From: Stigmatella aurantiaca
Lineage (GTDB): Bacteria > Myxococcota > Myxococcia > Myxococcales > Myxococcaceae
Direction of reading: 5' to 3'
Length of the DNA stretch: 64,000 nt
Assembly (NCBI RefSeq): GCF_900109545.1
Contig: NZ_FOAP01000018.1
Coordinates: 1 to 64,000 of the forward strand
Shown here: positions 35,329 to 45,812 of the stretch, in pieces
Layout of the letters: each line of letters begins with the position of its first letter
How positions within the stretch are numbered: position 1 is the first letter of the stretch
Notes under the pieces: generated by a model
Seen by the model: only the letters and a program-made list of their open reading frames with translations
Database searches by the model: none
Told to the model about the DNA's origin: nothing
Position numbers and translations under genes: made by a program

Positions 35329-36342
35329 TCAGAACCCTTCCAGGACAACCTTGCCGCGCGCCTTGTTGCTCTCGATCAGCGCATGGGCGCGCAAGAGGTT
35401 CTTGGCGTTGAGCGTTCCGAAGTGCTCCGAGAATGTCGTCTTGATCGTCCCCGCATCGACCAGGTCCGCCACCCGGTTGAGCAGGTCGTGCTGCCGCTTC
35501 ATGTCCGCCGTCTGGTACATCGACCGCGTGAACATCAGCTCCCAGTGCAGCGACGCGCTCTTGCGCTTGAGCTGGCGCACGTCAATGGACTCGGGGTCAT
35601 CGATCAGCACCACCTTGCCCTGGGGCGCGAGGGCCTCGACGATCTGCGCGAAGTGCTGATGGGTGTGGGTGAGGCCGGCCACGTAGGGCACCTCGCCCAG
35701 TCCCGCGCGCTTGAGCTCCTCCGCGAGCGGCTTGCCATGGTCGATGACGTGGTGCGCGCCGAGGCTCCGCACCCACTCGCCCGTCTCGGGGCGCGAGGCC
35801 GTGCCAATCACCGTGAGCCCGGTGAGCTGCCGCGCGAGCTGGACGAGGATGGAGCCCACCCCACCGGCCGCGCCAATCACCAGCAGCCCATTGTTCTGCG
35901 TGGGGTCGGCATCCTGCACGCGCAGCCGGTCGAAGAGCATCTCCCAGGCGGTGATGGCCGTCAGGGGCAGGGCGGCGGCGTGGGCAAAGTCCAGGCTCTT
36001 GGGCATGCGGCCGGTGATGCGCTCATCCACCAGGTGGCGCTCGCTGTAGCTGCCCGGCCGGGTGAGGTCGCCCGCGTACCACACACGGTCCCCCGCCTTG
36101 AACAGGGTGACCTGGCTGCCCACCGCGCGGACGATGCCCGCCGCATCCCAGCCCGGCACCCGCGCCTCGCCCGCCTTCGGGGTGGCGCCCCGGCGAATCT
36201 TGGTGTCGACCGGGTTGACCGAGACGGCCCGGACCTCGACCAGCAGGTCATGCGGCCCCGGCACCGGCTCGGGAAGCTCGAGGTCCAGCAGCGCCTCGGG
36301 GTGGTCAACGGGCAGCGGCTTGTAGAACCCAATGGCTTTCAT
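35329..36342 (-). CDS. Zinc-binding-type alcohol dehydrogenase/quinone oxidoreductase (MDR superfamily)
   Basis: ATG at 36342, with GGAG upstream, gives 337 residues. A GroES-like N-terminal domain (VSVNPVDTKIRRG; PGWDAAGIV) is followed by a Rossmann domain with LLVIGAAGGVGSILVQLARQL near 150-170. The structural and catalytic zinc-ligand Cys/His clusters of true alcohol dehydrogenases are missing. It therefore belongs to the zinc-free quinone-oxidoreductase-like subgroup (often named zinc-binding alcohol dehydrogenase family only by homology) and should use NADPH to reduce quinones or activated alkenes. Its end meets the convergent SDR gene within six bases. It is separated from the upstream hmgA gene by a hairpin terminator. 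Confidence 0.88.
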   Translation of the reverse strand: MKAIGFYKPLPVDHPEALLDLELPEPVPGPHDLLVEVRAVSVNPVDTKIRRGATPKAGEARVPGWDAAGIVRAVGSQVTLFKAGDRVWYAGDLTRPGSYSERHLVDERITGRMPKSLDFAHAAALPLTAITAWEMLFDRLRVQDADPTQNNGLLVIGAAGGVGSILVQLARQLTGLTVIGTASRPETGEWVRSLGAHHVIDHGKPLAEELKRAGLGEVPYVAGLTHTHQHFAQIVEALAPQGKVVLIDDPESIDVRQLKRKSASLHWELMFTRSMYQTADMKRQHDLLNRVADLVDAGTIKTTFSEHFGTLNAKNLLRAHALIESNKARGKVVLEGF

Positions 36343-36441
36343 GGCATGTGCTCCAGGGAAGAAGTGTTCCCATGATGGCCCCTCCCCCCGCGGGGAAAAA
36401 CAGGCCCGGAGCGCAAACACTTTCCCCTGAAAAGCGAAGAT

Positions 36442-36469
36442 GCCCCCCCTCCGGGTGCGAAGGGGGGGC
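36442..36469 (-). terminator. Hairpin terminator after hmgA
   Basis: GCCCCCCCT and AGGGGGGGC form a perfect 9-bp stem with a 10-base loop, four bases past the hmgA stop codon. A TTTT run follows at some distance. It closes the homogentisate operon. Confidence 0.7.
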
Positions 36470-36473
36470 CGCC

Positions 36474-37634
36474 TCAGGGAATGAAGCTGTCCTGGTAGCC
36501 GGGATCCTCGATGTTGAGCGCCGCGGCCGTGGGATGCAGCGGCAGCACCGTGTCGAGCATCACCGCCAGCTCCTCCGTGGTGCGGTGGCCGATGCTGGCC
36601 TCGTAGGCGCCCGGGTGCGGCCCGTGCGTCATGCCGATGGGGTGGTGGCTGATGCTGCCGGGCCCCACCCCGCGCCGGCTGATGAAGTTCCCCCGGCAGT
36701 AGAAGAGGAACTCGTCACAGTCGACCGAGGTGTGCGGATAGGGGCACGGAATGGCTTCCGGGTGGAAGTCCACCACGCGCGGCACGAACGAGCAGATGAG
36801 CGCCCCGCGCGCCGCGAAGGTGCCGTGCCACGTGGGCGGCAGGTGCACCAGCCCCGCGCGCGGCTGGAAGTTGAGGATGGGGAACGCCCACGGGTACACC
36901 GTGCCGTCCCACCCCACCACGTCCAGCGGCGAGTGCTGGTGGGCAAAGCCATGGAACGCCTCGCCCCGCTTCACCACCATCTCCCGCAGCCCCTCGTCCT
37001 GGGGCCCGGTGAACTCCACGCACCGGAAGTCCCGGTGGGAGTACGGCGCGTCCATGCGCAGCTGCCCCACCTCGTTGCGCCACTGCCTCGGCAGGTGCAG
37101 GCCGCCCTTCAGCTCCATGGAGAGCCAGTACTGCGCCACGCCCGCATCCGGCAGGATGCGGTGCACCATGCCCCGGGGGATGAAGACGTAGTCCTCCGCG
37201 TTGAAGCGCAGGTCCCCCAGCGGCGAGCGCACCCGCCCGCTGCCCTCGTGGATGTAGAAGAGCTCGTCCCCGTCCGCGTTGCTGAAGTAGACGGGGTCCG
37301 GCTCCGTGGGGTGCAGCACCCCGAGCGTCACGTCGGCGTTGAAGAGCAAGGGCACGCGCGCATCGATCGGCGCGCCCCCCACCCGCTTCATCTCCTGGGA
37401 CTTGTAGTGCCGCTTGGCCAGGTGCCGTCCGGGGACGGCCTCCGGCACCTTCCACCCGTGCGCCACCGCCGCCAGGCGCTGCGTGTGCGGCGCCTTCTGG
37501 TGGTAGGCGATGGTGTACGGCCCCTCGAACCCGTCGCGCGTGAAGCACTCCTCGAACAGGAGCGCCCCCTGCTCATCCCGGAACTGGATGTGGTGCTTGC
37601 GGGGCACCTTCCCAGCAACGCGGCGCTCGAACAT
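36474..37634 (-). CDS. hmgA: Homogentisate 1,2-dioxygenase
   Basis: 386 residues of the shorter bacterial homogentisate dioxygenase type. It opens the ring of homogentisate with O2 to give 4-maleylacetoacetate, using Fe(II). Likely iron ligands are the His and Glu in PYPHTSVDCDEF (about 302-313) and the His in THGPHPGAYE (about 342-349). The N-terminal beta-sandwich is present too (DGDELFYIHEGSG at about 121-133, VFIPRGMVHR). Its ATG lies three bases past the hppD stop, so it is translated from the same transcript. Last gene of the operon. Confidence 0.95.
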   Translation of the reverse strand: MFERRVAGKVPRKHHIQFRDEQGALLFEECFTRDGFEGPYTIAYHQKAPHTQRLAAVAHGWKVPEAVPGRHLAKRHYKSQEMKRVGGAPIDARVPLLFNADVTLGVLHPTEPDPVYFSNADGDELFYIHEGSGRVRSPLGDLRFNAEDYVFIPRGMVHRILPDAGVAQYWLSMELKGGLHLPRQWRNEVGQLRMDAPYSHRDFRCVEFTGPQDEGLREMVVKRGEAFHGFAHQHSPLDVVGWDGTVYPWAFPILNFQPRAGLVHLPPTWHGTFAARGALICSFVPRVVDFHPEAIPCPYPHTSVDCDEFLFYCRGNFISRRGVGPGSISHHPIGMTHGPHPGAYEASIGHRTTEELAVMLDTVLPLHPTAAALNIEDPGYQDSFIP

Positions 37635-37637
37635 GGC

Positions 37638-38798
<1,161 letters not shown>

Positions 38799-38829
38799 GG
38801 TCGGCTCCTTGGAAGAGAAGAAGAGAACG

Positions 38830-39477
38830 TCAGGCAGGTACCGCGTCGGGCTGCCGGTCTGCATGGGCCGCCTGAAAGGCGGGAAGGTGTCCGCACGCCG
38901 CCTCGATGCGGGTCAGCGTGGGGTACGGCGAGAGATCTACCCCATAACGGCGCGAGCCGTAGAGTTGCGGCACGAGGAAGAGATCGGCCAACGACACTTG
39001 CTCACCGATGCAATAAGTCCCCGCCGTCTCCTTCACCAGCTCCTCCAGGGCCGTCAGCCCCCGGACATTCCAGTGCGCCGCGAAGGCCCGCTCATCCGCC
39101 TTCAGCTCGCCTTTGACGAACTGCATCACCGCCGTGTTCTGCAGGGGCTGGATGCCCGAATTCACGCTCTCGGCCAGCATCCGGCAGCGGGCCCGGGCCC
39201 AGGGCTCCTGGGGCAACAGCGCGGGCGTGGGGTAGCGCTCCTCCAGGTATTCGAGGATGGCCATGGACTGGGCCAGCCTTCGCACCTGCCCGTCCTCCTG
39301 GAGCTCGAGCGTGGGCACCGTGCGCAAGGGGTTCACGGCGCGGTACGCCTCCGTGTGCTGCTGGCCCCCGTCCTTGAGCAGGTGGACCGCCTCGTAGGTG
39401 TAGGGCAGCCCCTTGAAGTTCAGGGCGATGCGCACCCGCCACGAGCAGGACGAGCGCCAGTAGCCGTAGAGCTTCAC
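38830..39477 (-). CDS. maiA: Maleylacetoacetate isomerase (zeta-class GST)
   Basis: Starts at GTG 39477, overlapping the fahA stop codon (GTGA), so translational coupling is expected. 215 residues. The zeta-class signature SSCSWRVRIALN at about 8-19 carries the Ser and Cys that contact glutathione. VNPLRTVPTLEL and QSMAILEYLEERYP follow in the N-terminal domain, and YCIGEQVSLADLFLVPQ in the helical domain. It isomerises maleylacetoacetate to fumarylacetoacetate with glutathione as cofactor. Operon context makes the assignment firm. Confidence 0.94.
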   Translation of the reverse strand: MKLYGYWRSSCSWRVRIALNFKGLPYTYEAVHLLKDGGQQHTEAYRAVNPLRTVPTLELQEDGQVRRLAQSMAILEYLEERYPTPALLPQEPWARARCRMLAESVNSGIQPLQNTAVMQFVKGELKADERAFAAHWNVRGLTALEELVKETAGTYCIGEQVSLADLFLVPQLYGSRRYGVDLSPYPTLTRIEAACGHLPAFQAAHADRQPDAVPA

Positions 39478-40448
39478 CGCTTCACCACCTTCTGCGAGAT
39501 GCGGCCAAAGAGGCTCTGGCCCTCCGCGTTCAGCATCTCGATGTCGATGGTGTCCCCGGGCTTCATGAAGGGCGTGCGGGGCTTGCCCTCGTCGATGGCT
39601 TCGATCATCCGGCGCTCGGCCAGGCAGGAGATGCCCCGGGCCCGGTCCTCGTTGGACACCGTGCCGCTGCCCAGGATGGTGCCCGCGGTGAAGCCCCGCG
39701 TCTTGCACAGGTGCTGGATGAGCTCGTGGAAGGAGAAGTGCATCTCCCCCGCCTCGGTGTCGCCCACGAGCTGGCCGTTGAGCGTGGAGCGCAGGCGCAG
39801 GTGCACCCGGCCCTCCTTCCACGCGGGCCCCAGCTCATCCGGCGTGAGGGCGAAGGGGCCGAACGCCGTGGCGGGCTTGCTCTGGACGAAGCCAAAGCCC
39901 TTGGCCAGCTCGTCCGGGATGAGGTTGCGCAGCGAGACGTCGTTGCAGATCATCAGCAGCCGGATGTGCCGGCCCGCCTGCGCCGCCTTCGTCCCCTGCG
40001 GCGTGTCCCCGAGGATGACGCAGACCTCGCTCTCGAAATCCATGCCCCAGGCCTCGTCCGCCAGGGGGATGTCCGCGGTGGGCGCCAGGAACTCCCCCGA
40101 GCCGCCCTGGTACACGAGCGGATCCGTCTTCAGCGTGGCCGGGGGCTCGGCGCCGCGCGCCTTGCGCACGAGGATGACGTGGTTGAGGAACGCGCTGCCA
40201 TCCAGCCACTCGTAGGCCCGGGGCAGCGGCGCCAGCAGCGCGCGGACGTCCAAGGGGTGGCTCTCCACCGTGCCCGCCTCGAGCCGCGCGGCCAGCTCGC
40301 GCAGCTGCGGCTCCCGGGCCTCCCAGTCATCGAGCGCGGCCTGGAGCGTGGGGGCCACGTGGGTGGCCAGCGCATACACCGAGTTGTCCCGTTTGACGGC
40401 GATGAGCCGTCCGTCACGGGTTCCATCCTTGAGGGTCGCGAGCTTCAC
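39474..40448 (-). CDS. fahA: Fumarylacetoacetate hydrolase
   Basis: GTG at 40448 with GGGAG seven bases upstream gives 324 residues; the frame stays open further upstream but without coding character. It has an FAH N-terminal domain and a C-terminal FAA-hydrolase domain. The latter's metal ligands lie in the MDFESEVCVILGD segment (about 145-157), and further conserved motifs are KPATAFGPFALTPDEL and GTILGSGTVSNED. It cleaves fumarylacetoacetate to fumarate and acetoacetate, the last step of tyrosine catabolism. First gene of the operon. Confidence 0.92.
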   Translation of the reverse strand: MKLATLKDGTRDGRLIAVKRDNSVYALATHVAPTLQAALDDWEAREPQLRELAARLEAGTVESHPLDVRALLAPLPRAYEWLDGSAFLNHVILVRKARGAEPPATLKTDPLVYQGGSGEFLAPTADIPLADEAWGMDFESEVCVILGDTPQGTKAAQAGRHIRLLMICNDVSLRNLIPDELAKGFGFVQSKPATAFGPFALTPDELGPAWKEGRVHLRLRSTLNGQLVGDTEAGEMHFSFHELIQHLCKTRGFTAGTILGSGTVSNEDRARGISCLAERRMIEAIDEGKPRTPFMKPGDTIDIEMLNAEGQSLFGRISQKVVKR

Positions 40449-40823
40449 TCTCAGGCTCCCGGGCGGCGGGGAAGGAAAACAGCGGGCCACCTTGGGCCGG
40501 GCTTTTCGGACGGGGCCCCCAAGGGTGTCAAGCCGCCTGCTTGTCCCACGTCCGCAATTCCCTCCATGCATTGCGCGTTTGGCCCGGCGGACGCATCTTT
40601 TCCTCCGCACGCGCCGCGTCATGCCTGCCTGCAAGCCTGCTGCCCAGCCAGCCCATGGGGCGATGTGCGCAGGAATGGGAGTCAGCCCCCCTGGCATTGT
40701 TGAAGGCCAGAGCAGCCGGTCCCTGAAGCGGCCGCTGCCCCCTTGGCAGGGCCTGTCCTGGAACCAAGCTTACGGCATGACCGCTTTGCTCCCGGCAGGG
40801 CGGAGGGAGGGCGAGGGCACTAC
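40449..40823. other. Divergent intergenic region between fahA operon and large kinase gene
   Basis: 375 bases without a supported gene; both neighbours read outward, so the homogentisate operon promoter and the kinase promoter must lie here. I see the kinase ribosome-binding site (GAGGG at the right end) and local GC-rich runs, but no clear operator or hairpin. Open frames across it have no start signals. Confidence 0.4.
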
Positions 40824-43800
40824 ATGGCAGAGGGCTTCCCACAGGCCGGCGCCGTCCCCGGAGAGCCCCTCCCGGGCAGGCGCCTGGGCAATCGCTTCGA
40901 GCTGCTGCGGCGATTGAAGACGGGCCGGGGTGTGTCCACCTGGCTGGGCAATGATCACCGGACCGGCGAGCAGGTTGTCATCAAGATGACATCCCGGGCC
41001 TCGCTCGTCTCCACCGCCCGGGTGCGGCTGGAGCACGAGTCCGCCGTGCTGAGCGAGCTGCACAGCCCCTTTCTCCCCCCCGTGCTGCACCTGGGCTCCT
41101 CTGGAGACCTCATCTACCGGGTGACGCCCTACCTTCCCGGCGAGACGCTCCAGGAGCGGCTCGAGCACGGCAGCCTCACGCCCGCGGAGGTGCTCACGCT
41201 GGGCCAGTGTCTGCTCGCGGGGCTCGCCGAGGCGCACCGCCACGGGGTGATTCACCGGGACGTGAAGCCCTCCAACATCATCGTCGAGGGCAGCCCCCTG
41301 GACCGCGCCACGCTGGTGGACTTTGGCCTGGCGCGCAGCGAGCGGTTGGACCCGTCGCTGAGGGACTTGCCCGTGGGCACCGCGCGCTACCTCTCGCCGG
41401 AGCAGGCCGGGCTGCTCAACCGCTCGGTGGAGACCACTTCTGACCTGTACTCCGTGGGCATCGTCCTCTTCGAGGCGCTCTCGGGCCGCCCGGCGTTCGA
41501 CGGCACGTCCGTGGGCGACGTGCTGCGCCAGCACCTGGGCGCGCGCCCCAAGCTGCGCAGCGGCGGGGTGGAGGTGCCGCGCGCGCTGGAGGAGCTGGTG
41601 GGGCGGCTGCTCCAGACGGACCCCTCGGACCGCTACCAGTCCGCCGAGTCCGCGCTGGCGGACCTGCGCGCGCTGGATGAGGCGCTCTCGCAGGGCGAGG
41701 CGGAGCCCGAGCTCGTCACCGGCGTCCACGACCAACGCCGCAGCCTCACCGAGCCCTCCTTCGTGGGCCGCCACGAGGAGCTGGCGGTGCTGGAGCGCGA
41801 GCTGGAGCGCACGCGCGCGGAGCCCGGGCGGCTGGTCATCGTCGAGGCCGAGTCCGGCGGCGGCAAGAGCTGGCTGCTGGAGGAGTTCGCCGCGCGCGCC
41901 GTGAACCACCGGGCCTGGGTCCTCCAGGGCCAGGCGGTGGACCAGTCCGCCATGCACCCCTTCCAGCTCTTCTCGGGGGTGGCGGCGGGCATCGCCGCGG
42001 CGGCCCAGGAGCGCCCCGCGCTGGTGAGCGCCCTGCGCCAGCGGCTCGCGGGCCAGGAGGCCGCGCTGCGCACCGCCCTGCCCCAGCTCGAGCCCCTCCT
42101 GGGCCCTCAAGTCCAACAGAACCTGGGCCCGGCTTCGTTCGGCGAGAGCCGCGGCATCCGCGCCCTCACCTCGCTGCTGGGCGCGCTGGGCACCGCGGAC
42201 GAGCCCGCGCTCGTGCTGCTCGACGATGCGCAGTGGGCCGATGAGCTGACCCTGCGCGCGCTCGACAGCTGGCAGCAGTCGCTCCCGCAGAACCGCAGCC
42301 ACATCCTGCTCGTGGTGTCCTTCCGGAGCGAGGAGGTGGACGCGGGCCACGTGCTGCGGCGCCTCAAGCCCAGTGCCCACCTGCGCCTGGCCACCTTCGG
42401 CGCCGCCGAGGTGACGCACATGGCGGAGTCCATGGCGGGGGCCCTGCCACCGGAGGCCACCGAGCTGGTGGCCCGGCTGTCCGAGGGCAACCCGTTCATG
42501 GCCTCCGCGGTGCTCCACGGGCTGGTGGAGGACGGCGCGCTCGTGGCGGGCCCCGAGGGCTGGCAGGTGAACCCGGACGCCATGGCGCACGTGCGCTCCT
42601 CGCGCCAGGCCGCCGCGTTCCTGGTGCGCCGGCTGAAGCTCCTGCCGGAGGAGTCCCTGCGCCTGCTGTCGGTGGGCGCGGTGCTGGGCAAGAGCTTCGG
42701 CCTGGACCGGCTGGAGGCGCTGTCGGGCTCGGCGCGCGAGCAGATCACCGCCGCGCTGGACGAGCCCCGGCGCCGGCACATGCTCTGGGAGGAGAACCGG
42801 GGCAGGTACACCTTCGTCCACGACAAGCTGCGCGAGGCGCTGCTGGGGCTGCTGGGCCCCGAGGAGCGCCAGGCGCTGCACCGGCTGACGGCGCGCACCA
42901 TCGCCGCCAGCGAGCAGGCCGACCCGTTCGAGCTGGCCTACCACTTCGATGCCGCGGGCGAGAGCGCCCTGGCCCTGCCCCACGCGCTGGTGGCCGCCGA
43001 GCGCGCCCGGCAGCAGTTCGCCCTGGAGGCCGCGGAGATCAACTACCGCATCGCCGAGCGCGGCGCGGAGGGCGCCGGCGCGGACACCCGCTACCGCATC
43101 GCCTCCGGGCTGGGCGACGTGATGATGCTGCGCGGCCGGTATGACGCCGCCCAGCAGCAGCTGGAGCGGGCCCAGCAGCTGGCCGGCGAGCCCGTGGAGC
43201 AGGCCCGCATGTGGTCCAAGCTGGGCGAGCTCGCCTTCAAGCGGGGCATCACCGACGAGGGCAACGCGGCCCTGGAGAAGGGCCTGCGGCTGCTGGGGCG
43301 GTGGGTGCCCGAAAGCGAGGCCATGCTGGGCCTGGGCGCGGCGTGGGAGCTGGGCGTCCAGGCGGGACACACCCTCGTGCCCGGGCTGTGGCTGGCCCGC
43401 CGCCCGCTGGAGGACACCGCCAGCGCCAAGGACCTGCTCGCCGTCCACATCTACAGCCGCATGGCCTACGGCTACTGGTACCAGCGCGGGCGCATGGCGG
43501 TGCTCTGGGCGCACCTGCGCGGGCTGAACATCGCCGAGCGCTACCCGCCCACGCCCGAGCTGGCCCAGGCCTACTCCGAGCACTCGCCCGTGGCCACGGT
43601 GCTGCCCTGGTTCCGCCGTGCCATCGCCTACGTGGACAAGTCCCTGCGCATGCGCCAGCAGATGGGCGATGTGTGGGGCCAGGGCCAGTCCCTGCACTTC
43701 TACGGCCTGGCCTTCTACTGCTCCGGCCGCTTCGAGGAGTGCATCGAGCGGTGCAGCGAGGCCATCCGCCTGCTGGAGCGCACCGGGGACCGGTGGGAGG

Positions 43801-45812
43801 TGAACAACGCCCACTTCCAGGTGGCCATGGCGCTCTACCGGCTGGGCCGGATGAAGGAGGCGCTCAGCTCCGCCCAGCAGCTCCACCGGGCGGCCCAGTC
43901 CATCGGGGACCGGTACGCGGTGCGGCTCGCCCTGGAGGCCTGGAGCAAGGCCGCGGGGGGCCGAATCCCCCGCGGTGTGCTGGAGGAGGAGCTGCTCAAC
44001 CCCAGCGCGGACCCTCAGTCGCGCGCGGGCACCCTCATGGCCGAGGCCCTGCGCCAGCTCCACGAGGGCGACGCGGAGGGCGCGGTGATGACCCTGGAGC
44101 AGGCCAGCCGGGTCGTCGAGAACGCCCACCTGCGCTCGGAGTACGTGGCCCCCGTGCCGGGGCTGCTGGCCACCGCGCTGCGAAAGCACGTGGAGAGCCT
44201 CTCCGCCTTCGCCCCCCAGCGGCGCGCCTCGCTGCTGCGCTACGCCGGGCGCGTGGCCCGGCACGCCCACACGCTCGCGCGCACCTACCGCAACAACCTG
44301 CCCCACGCCCTGCGCGAGCGCGCCCTGCTCGCGGCCATGGCCGGCGAGCCCCAGCGCGCCCGGAAGTGGTTCGAGCAGAGCCTGGAGGTGGCCCGGGAGC
44401 TGAAGATGCGCCACGAGCGCGCGCAGACGCTGCTGGCGCGGGGCCAGGTGGGCAAGGCCCTGGGCTGGCCGAGCGCCACCGAGGACCTCAAGCTCGCCAC
44501 GCGGGAGCTCCAGGAGCTGGAGCAGGGGCTCACGGAGGAGGCGCTCACCCCGGGCGCCGCCCCCGAGCGTCCGGAGACGCTGTCGCTCGTGGACCGCTTC
44601 CCGCGCGTGCTGGAGGCGGGCCGGCGCATCGCCTCCGCGCTCACGCGCGAGGCGGTGTTCGAGGCGGTGCGCCAGTCCATGCTGGAGCTGCTGCGCGCCG
44701 AGCACTGCGTGGTGTTGGACCCGACCGCCGTGCTGCCCGAGGACGTGCGGCTCACCGCGGGCGTGAGCCGCACCGCCATTGCCCGGGCCCTGGAGACGGG
44801 CCGCCCCGCCGTCCTCGACCAGGGGCTGCCGGGCGGCGTGAGCGAGAGCATGGAGCTCTTGGGCGTGCGCTCGCTCATCTGCGCCCCCTTGCAGATTCGC
44901 GGCAAGACGGTGGCGTGCGTGTGCGCCAGCCACCGGCGGGTGGGCGAGCTCTTCGGCGAGGACGAGGAGCGGCTCACGGGCTTCATCACCACGCTGGCCA
45001 GCGTGGCGCTGGAGAACGCGGAGGGCTTCGAGCGCATGGCGGCCCTCTCCGAGGAGCGGGGCCGGCTCTACCTCGAGGAGCAGGAGGCCGTGCGGCGCCG
45101 GGATGACTTCCTGTCCATCGCCGCCCACGAGCTGAAGACGCCGCTCACCTCGCTCCAGCTCCACCTCCAGGGGATGATGATTCAGCTGCGCCAGGGCACC
45201 GCGCAGATGTCCCCGGAGCGGCTGGGCACCAAGCTGGAGTCGGCCAACCTGCAGACCCAGCGCATGGGCCGGCTCGTGAACGAGCTGCTCGACATCTCGC
45301 GCGTGGCCCAGGGGCAGCTGCTCGGCAAGGTCGAGGACGTGGACCTGGTCTCCCTGGTGCGCGGGGTGCTGGAGCGCTCGCGCGAGGCGCTGACCCGCGC
45401 GGAGTGTCCCGTGGAGCTGCGCGCCGTGGACCGGCTGGTGGGCCATTGGGACGCGATGCGGCTGGAGCAGGTGGTGGGCAACCTGCTCACCAACGCCATG
45501 AAGTACGGGGCGGGCAAGCCCATCGAGGTGGTGCTCGAGGAGCACGAGGGCCAGGCGGTGCTCAAGGTCCGGGACGAGGGCATCGGCATCGCCCCCGAGG
45601 ACGCGCACCGCATCTTCGAGCGCTTCGAGCGCGCCGTCTCGGTGCGCCACTACGGCGGGTTCGGCATTGGCCTGTGGCTGGTGCGGGAAATCGTCCAGGC
45701 GCTCGGCGGGCGCGTGGAGGTGCGGAGCGTCCCCGGTGAGGGCGCCACCTTCACCGTGACGCTCCCCCGGCGCCCCCCGGAGCTCAGCGCCGGTCCAGCG
45801 TCAGGTAAATGA
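40824..45812 (+). CDS. Ser/Thr protein kinase - AAA ATPase - GAF - sensor histidine kinase fusion
   Basis: 1662 residues from ATG 40824 (GAGGG upstream). The Ser/Thr kinase domain is at about 18-290: Lys in VVIKM, HRDVKPSN near 144-151, DFGLA. The Gly-rich loop is poor (KTGRGVS). An AAA/STAND-type ATPase follows with P-loop ESGGGKSWLL (about 343-352) and Walker B LVLLDDAQWAD (about 463-473). A long helical TPR-like region runs to about 1240, then a GAF domain at about 1260-1400. The HisKA domain has phospho-His about 1434 (AAHELKTPLTS), and the HATPase domain (about 1540-1655) has NLLTNAMKYG, DEGIGIA and GFGIGLWLV. It joins Ser/Thr and His/Asp signalling in one cytosolic chain; its stimulus and response regulator are unknown. 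Known in myxobacteria and cyanobacteria. Its last 29 bases overlap the convergent methyltransferase gene. Confidence 0.93.
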   Translation: MAEGFPQAGAVPGEPLPGRRLGNRFELLRRLKTGRGVSTWLGNDHRTGEQVVIKMTSRASLVSTARVRLEHESAVLSELHSPFLPPVLHLGSSGDLIYRVTPYLPGETLQERLEHGSLTPAEVLTLGQCLLAGLAEAHRHGVIHRDVKPSNIIVEGSPLDRATLVDFGLARSERLDPSLRDLPVGTARYLSPEQAGLLNRSVETTSDLYSVGIVLFEALSGRPAFDGTSVGDVLRQHLGARPKLRSGGVEVPRALEELVGRLLQTDPSDRYQSAESALADLRALDEALSQGEAEPELVTGVHDQRRSLTEPSFVGRHEELAVLERELERTRAEPGRLVIVEAESGGGKSWLLEEFAARAVNHRAWVLQGQAVDQSAMHPFQLFSGVAAGIAAAAQERPALVSALRQRLAGQEAALRTALPQLEPLLGPQVQQNLGPASFGESRGIRALTSLLGALGTADEPALVLLDDAQWADELTLRALDSWQQSLPQNRSHILLVVSFRSEEVDAGHVLRRLKPSAHLRLATFGAAEVTHMAESMAGALPPEATELVARLSEGNPFMASAVLHGLVEDGALVAGPEGWQVNPDAMAHVRSSRQAAAFLVRRLKLLPEESLRLLSVGAVLGKSFGLDRLEALSGSAREQITAALDEPRRRHMLWEENRGRYTFVHDKLREALLGLLGPEERQALHRLTARTIAASEQADPFELAYHFDAAGESALALPHALVAAERARQQFALEAAEINYRIAERGAEGAGADTRYRIASGLGDVMMLRGRYDAAQQQLERAQQLAGEPVEQARMWSKLGELAFKRGITDEGNAALEKGLRLLGRWVPESEAMLGLGAAWELGVQAGHTLVPGLWLARRPLEDTASAKDLLAVHIYSRMAYGYWYQRGRMAVLWAHLRGLNIAERYPPTPELAQAYSEHSPVATVLPWFRRAIAYVDKSLRMRQQMGDVWGQGQSLHFYGLAFYCSGRFEECIERCSEAIRLLERTGDRWEVNNAHFQVAMALYRLGRMKEALSSAQQLHRAAQSIGDRYAVRLALEAWSKAAGGRIPRGVLEEELLNPSADPQSRAGTLMAEALRQLHEGDAEGAVMTLEQASRVVENAHLRSEYVAPVPGLLATALRKHVESLSAFAPQRRASLLRYAGRVARHAHTLARTYRNNLPHALRERALLAAMAGEPQRARKWFEQSLEVARELKMRHERAQTLLARGQVGKALGWPSATEDLKLATRELQELEQGLTEEALTPGAAPERPETLSLVDRFPRVLEAGRRIASALTREAVFEAVRQSMLELLRAEHCVVLDPTAVLPEDVRLTAGVSRTAIARALETGRPAVLDQGLPGGVSESMELLGVRSLICAPLQIRGKTVACVCASHRRVGELFGEDEERLTGFITTLASVALENAEGFERMAALSEERGRLYLEEQEAVRRRDDFLSIAAHELKTPLTSLQLHLQGMMIQLRQGTAQMSPERLGTKLESANLQTQRMGRLVNELLDISRVAQGQLLGKVEDVDLVSLVRGVLERSREALTRAECPVELRAVDRLVGHWDAMRLEQVVGNLLTNAMKYGAGKPIEVVLEEHEGQAVLKVRDEGIGIAPEDAHRIFERFERAVSVRHYGGFGIGLWLVREIVQALGGRVEVRSVPGEGATFTVTLPRRPPELSAGPASGK

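Noticed and set aside
40770-45650. 1626-codon minus-strand frame opposite the large kinase gene
   Set aside because: GC-driven shadow; translation is Leu/Arg/Gly/His low complexity, whereas the plus strand carries all kinase motifs.
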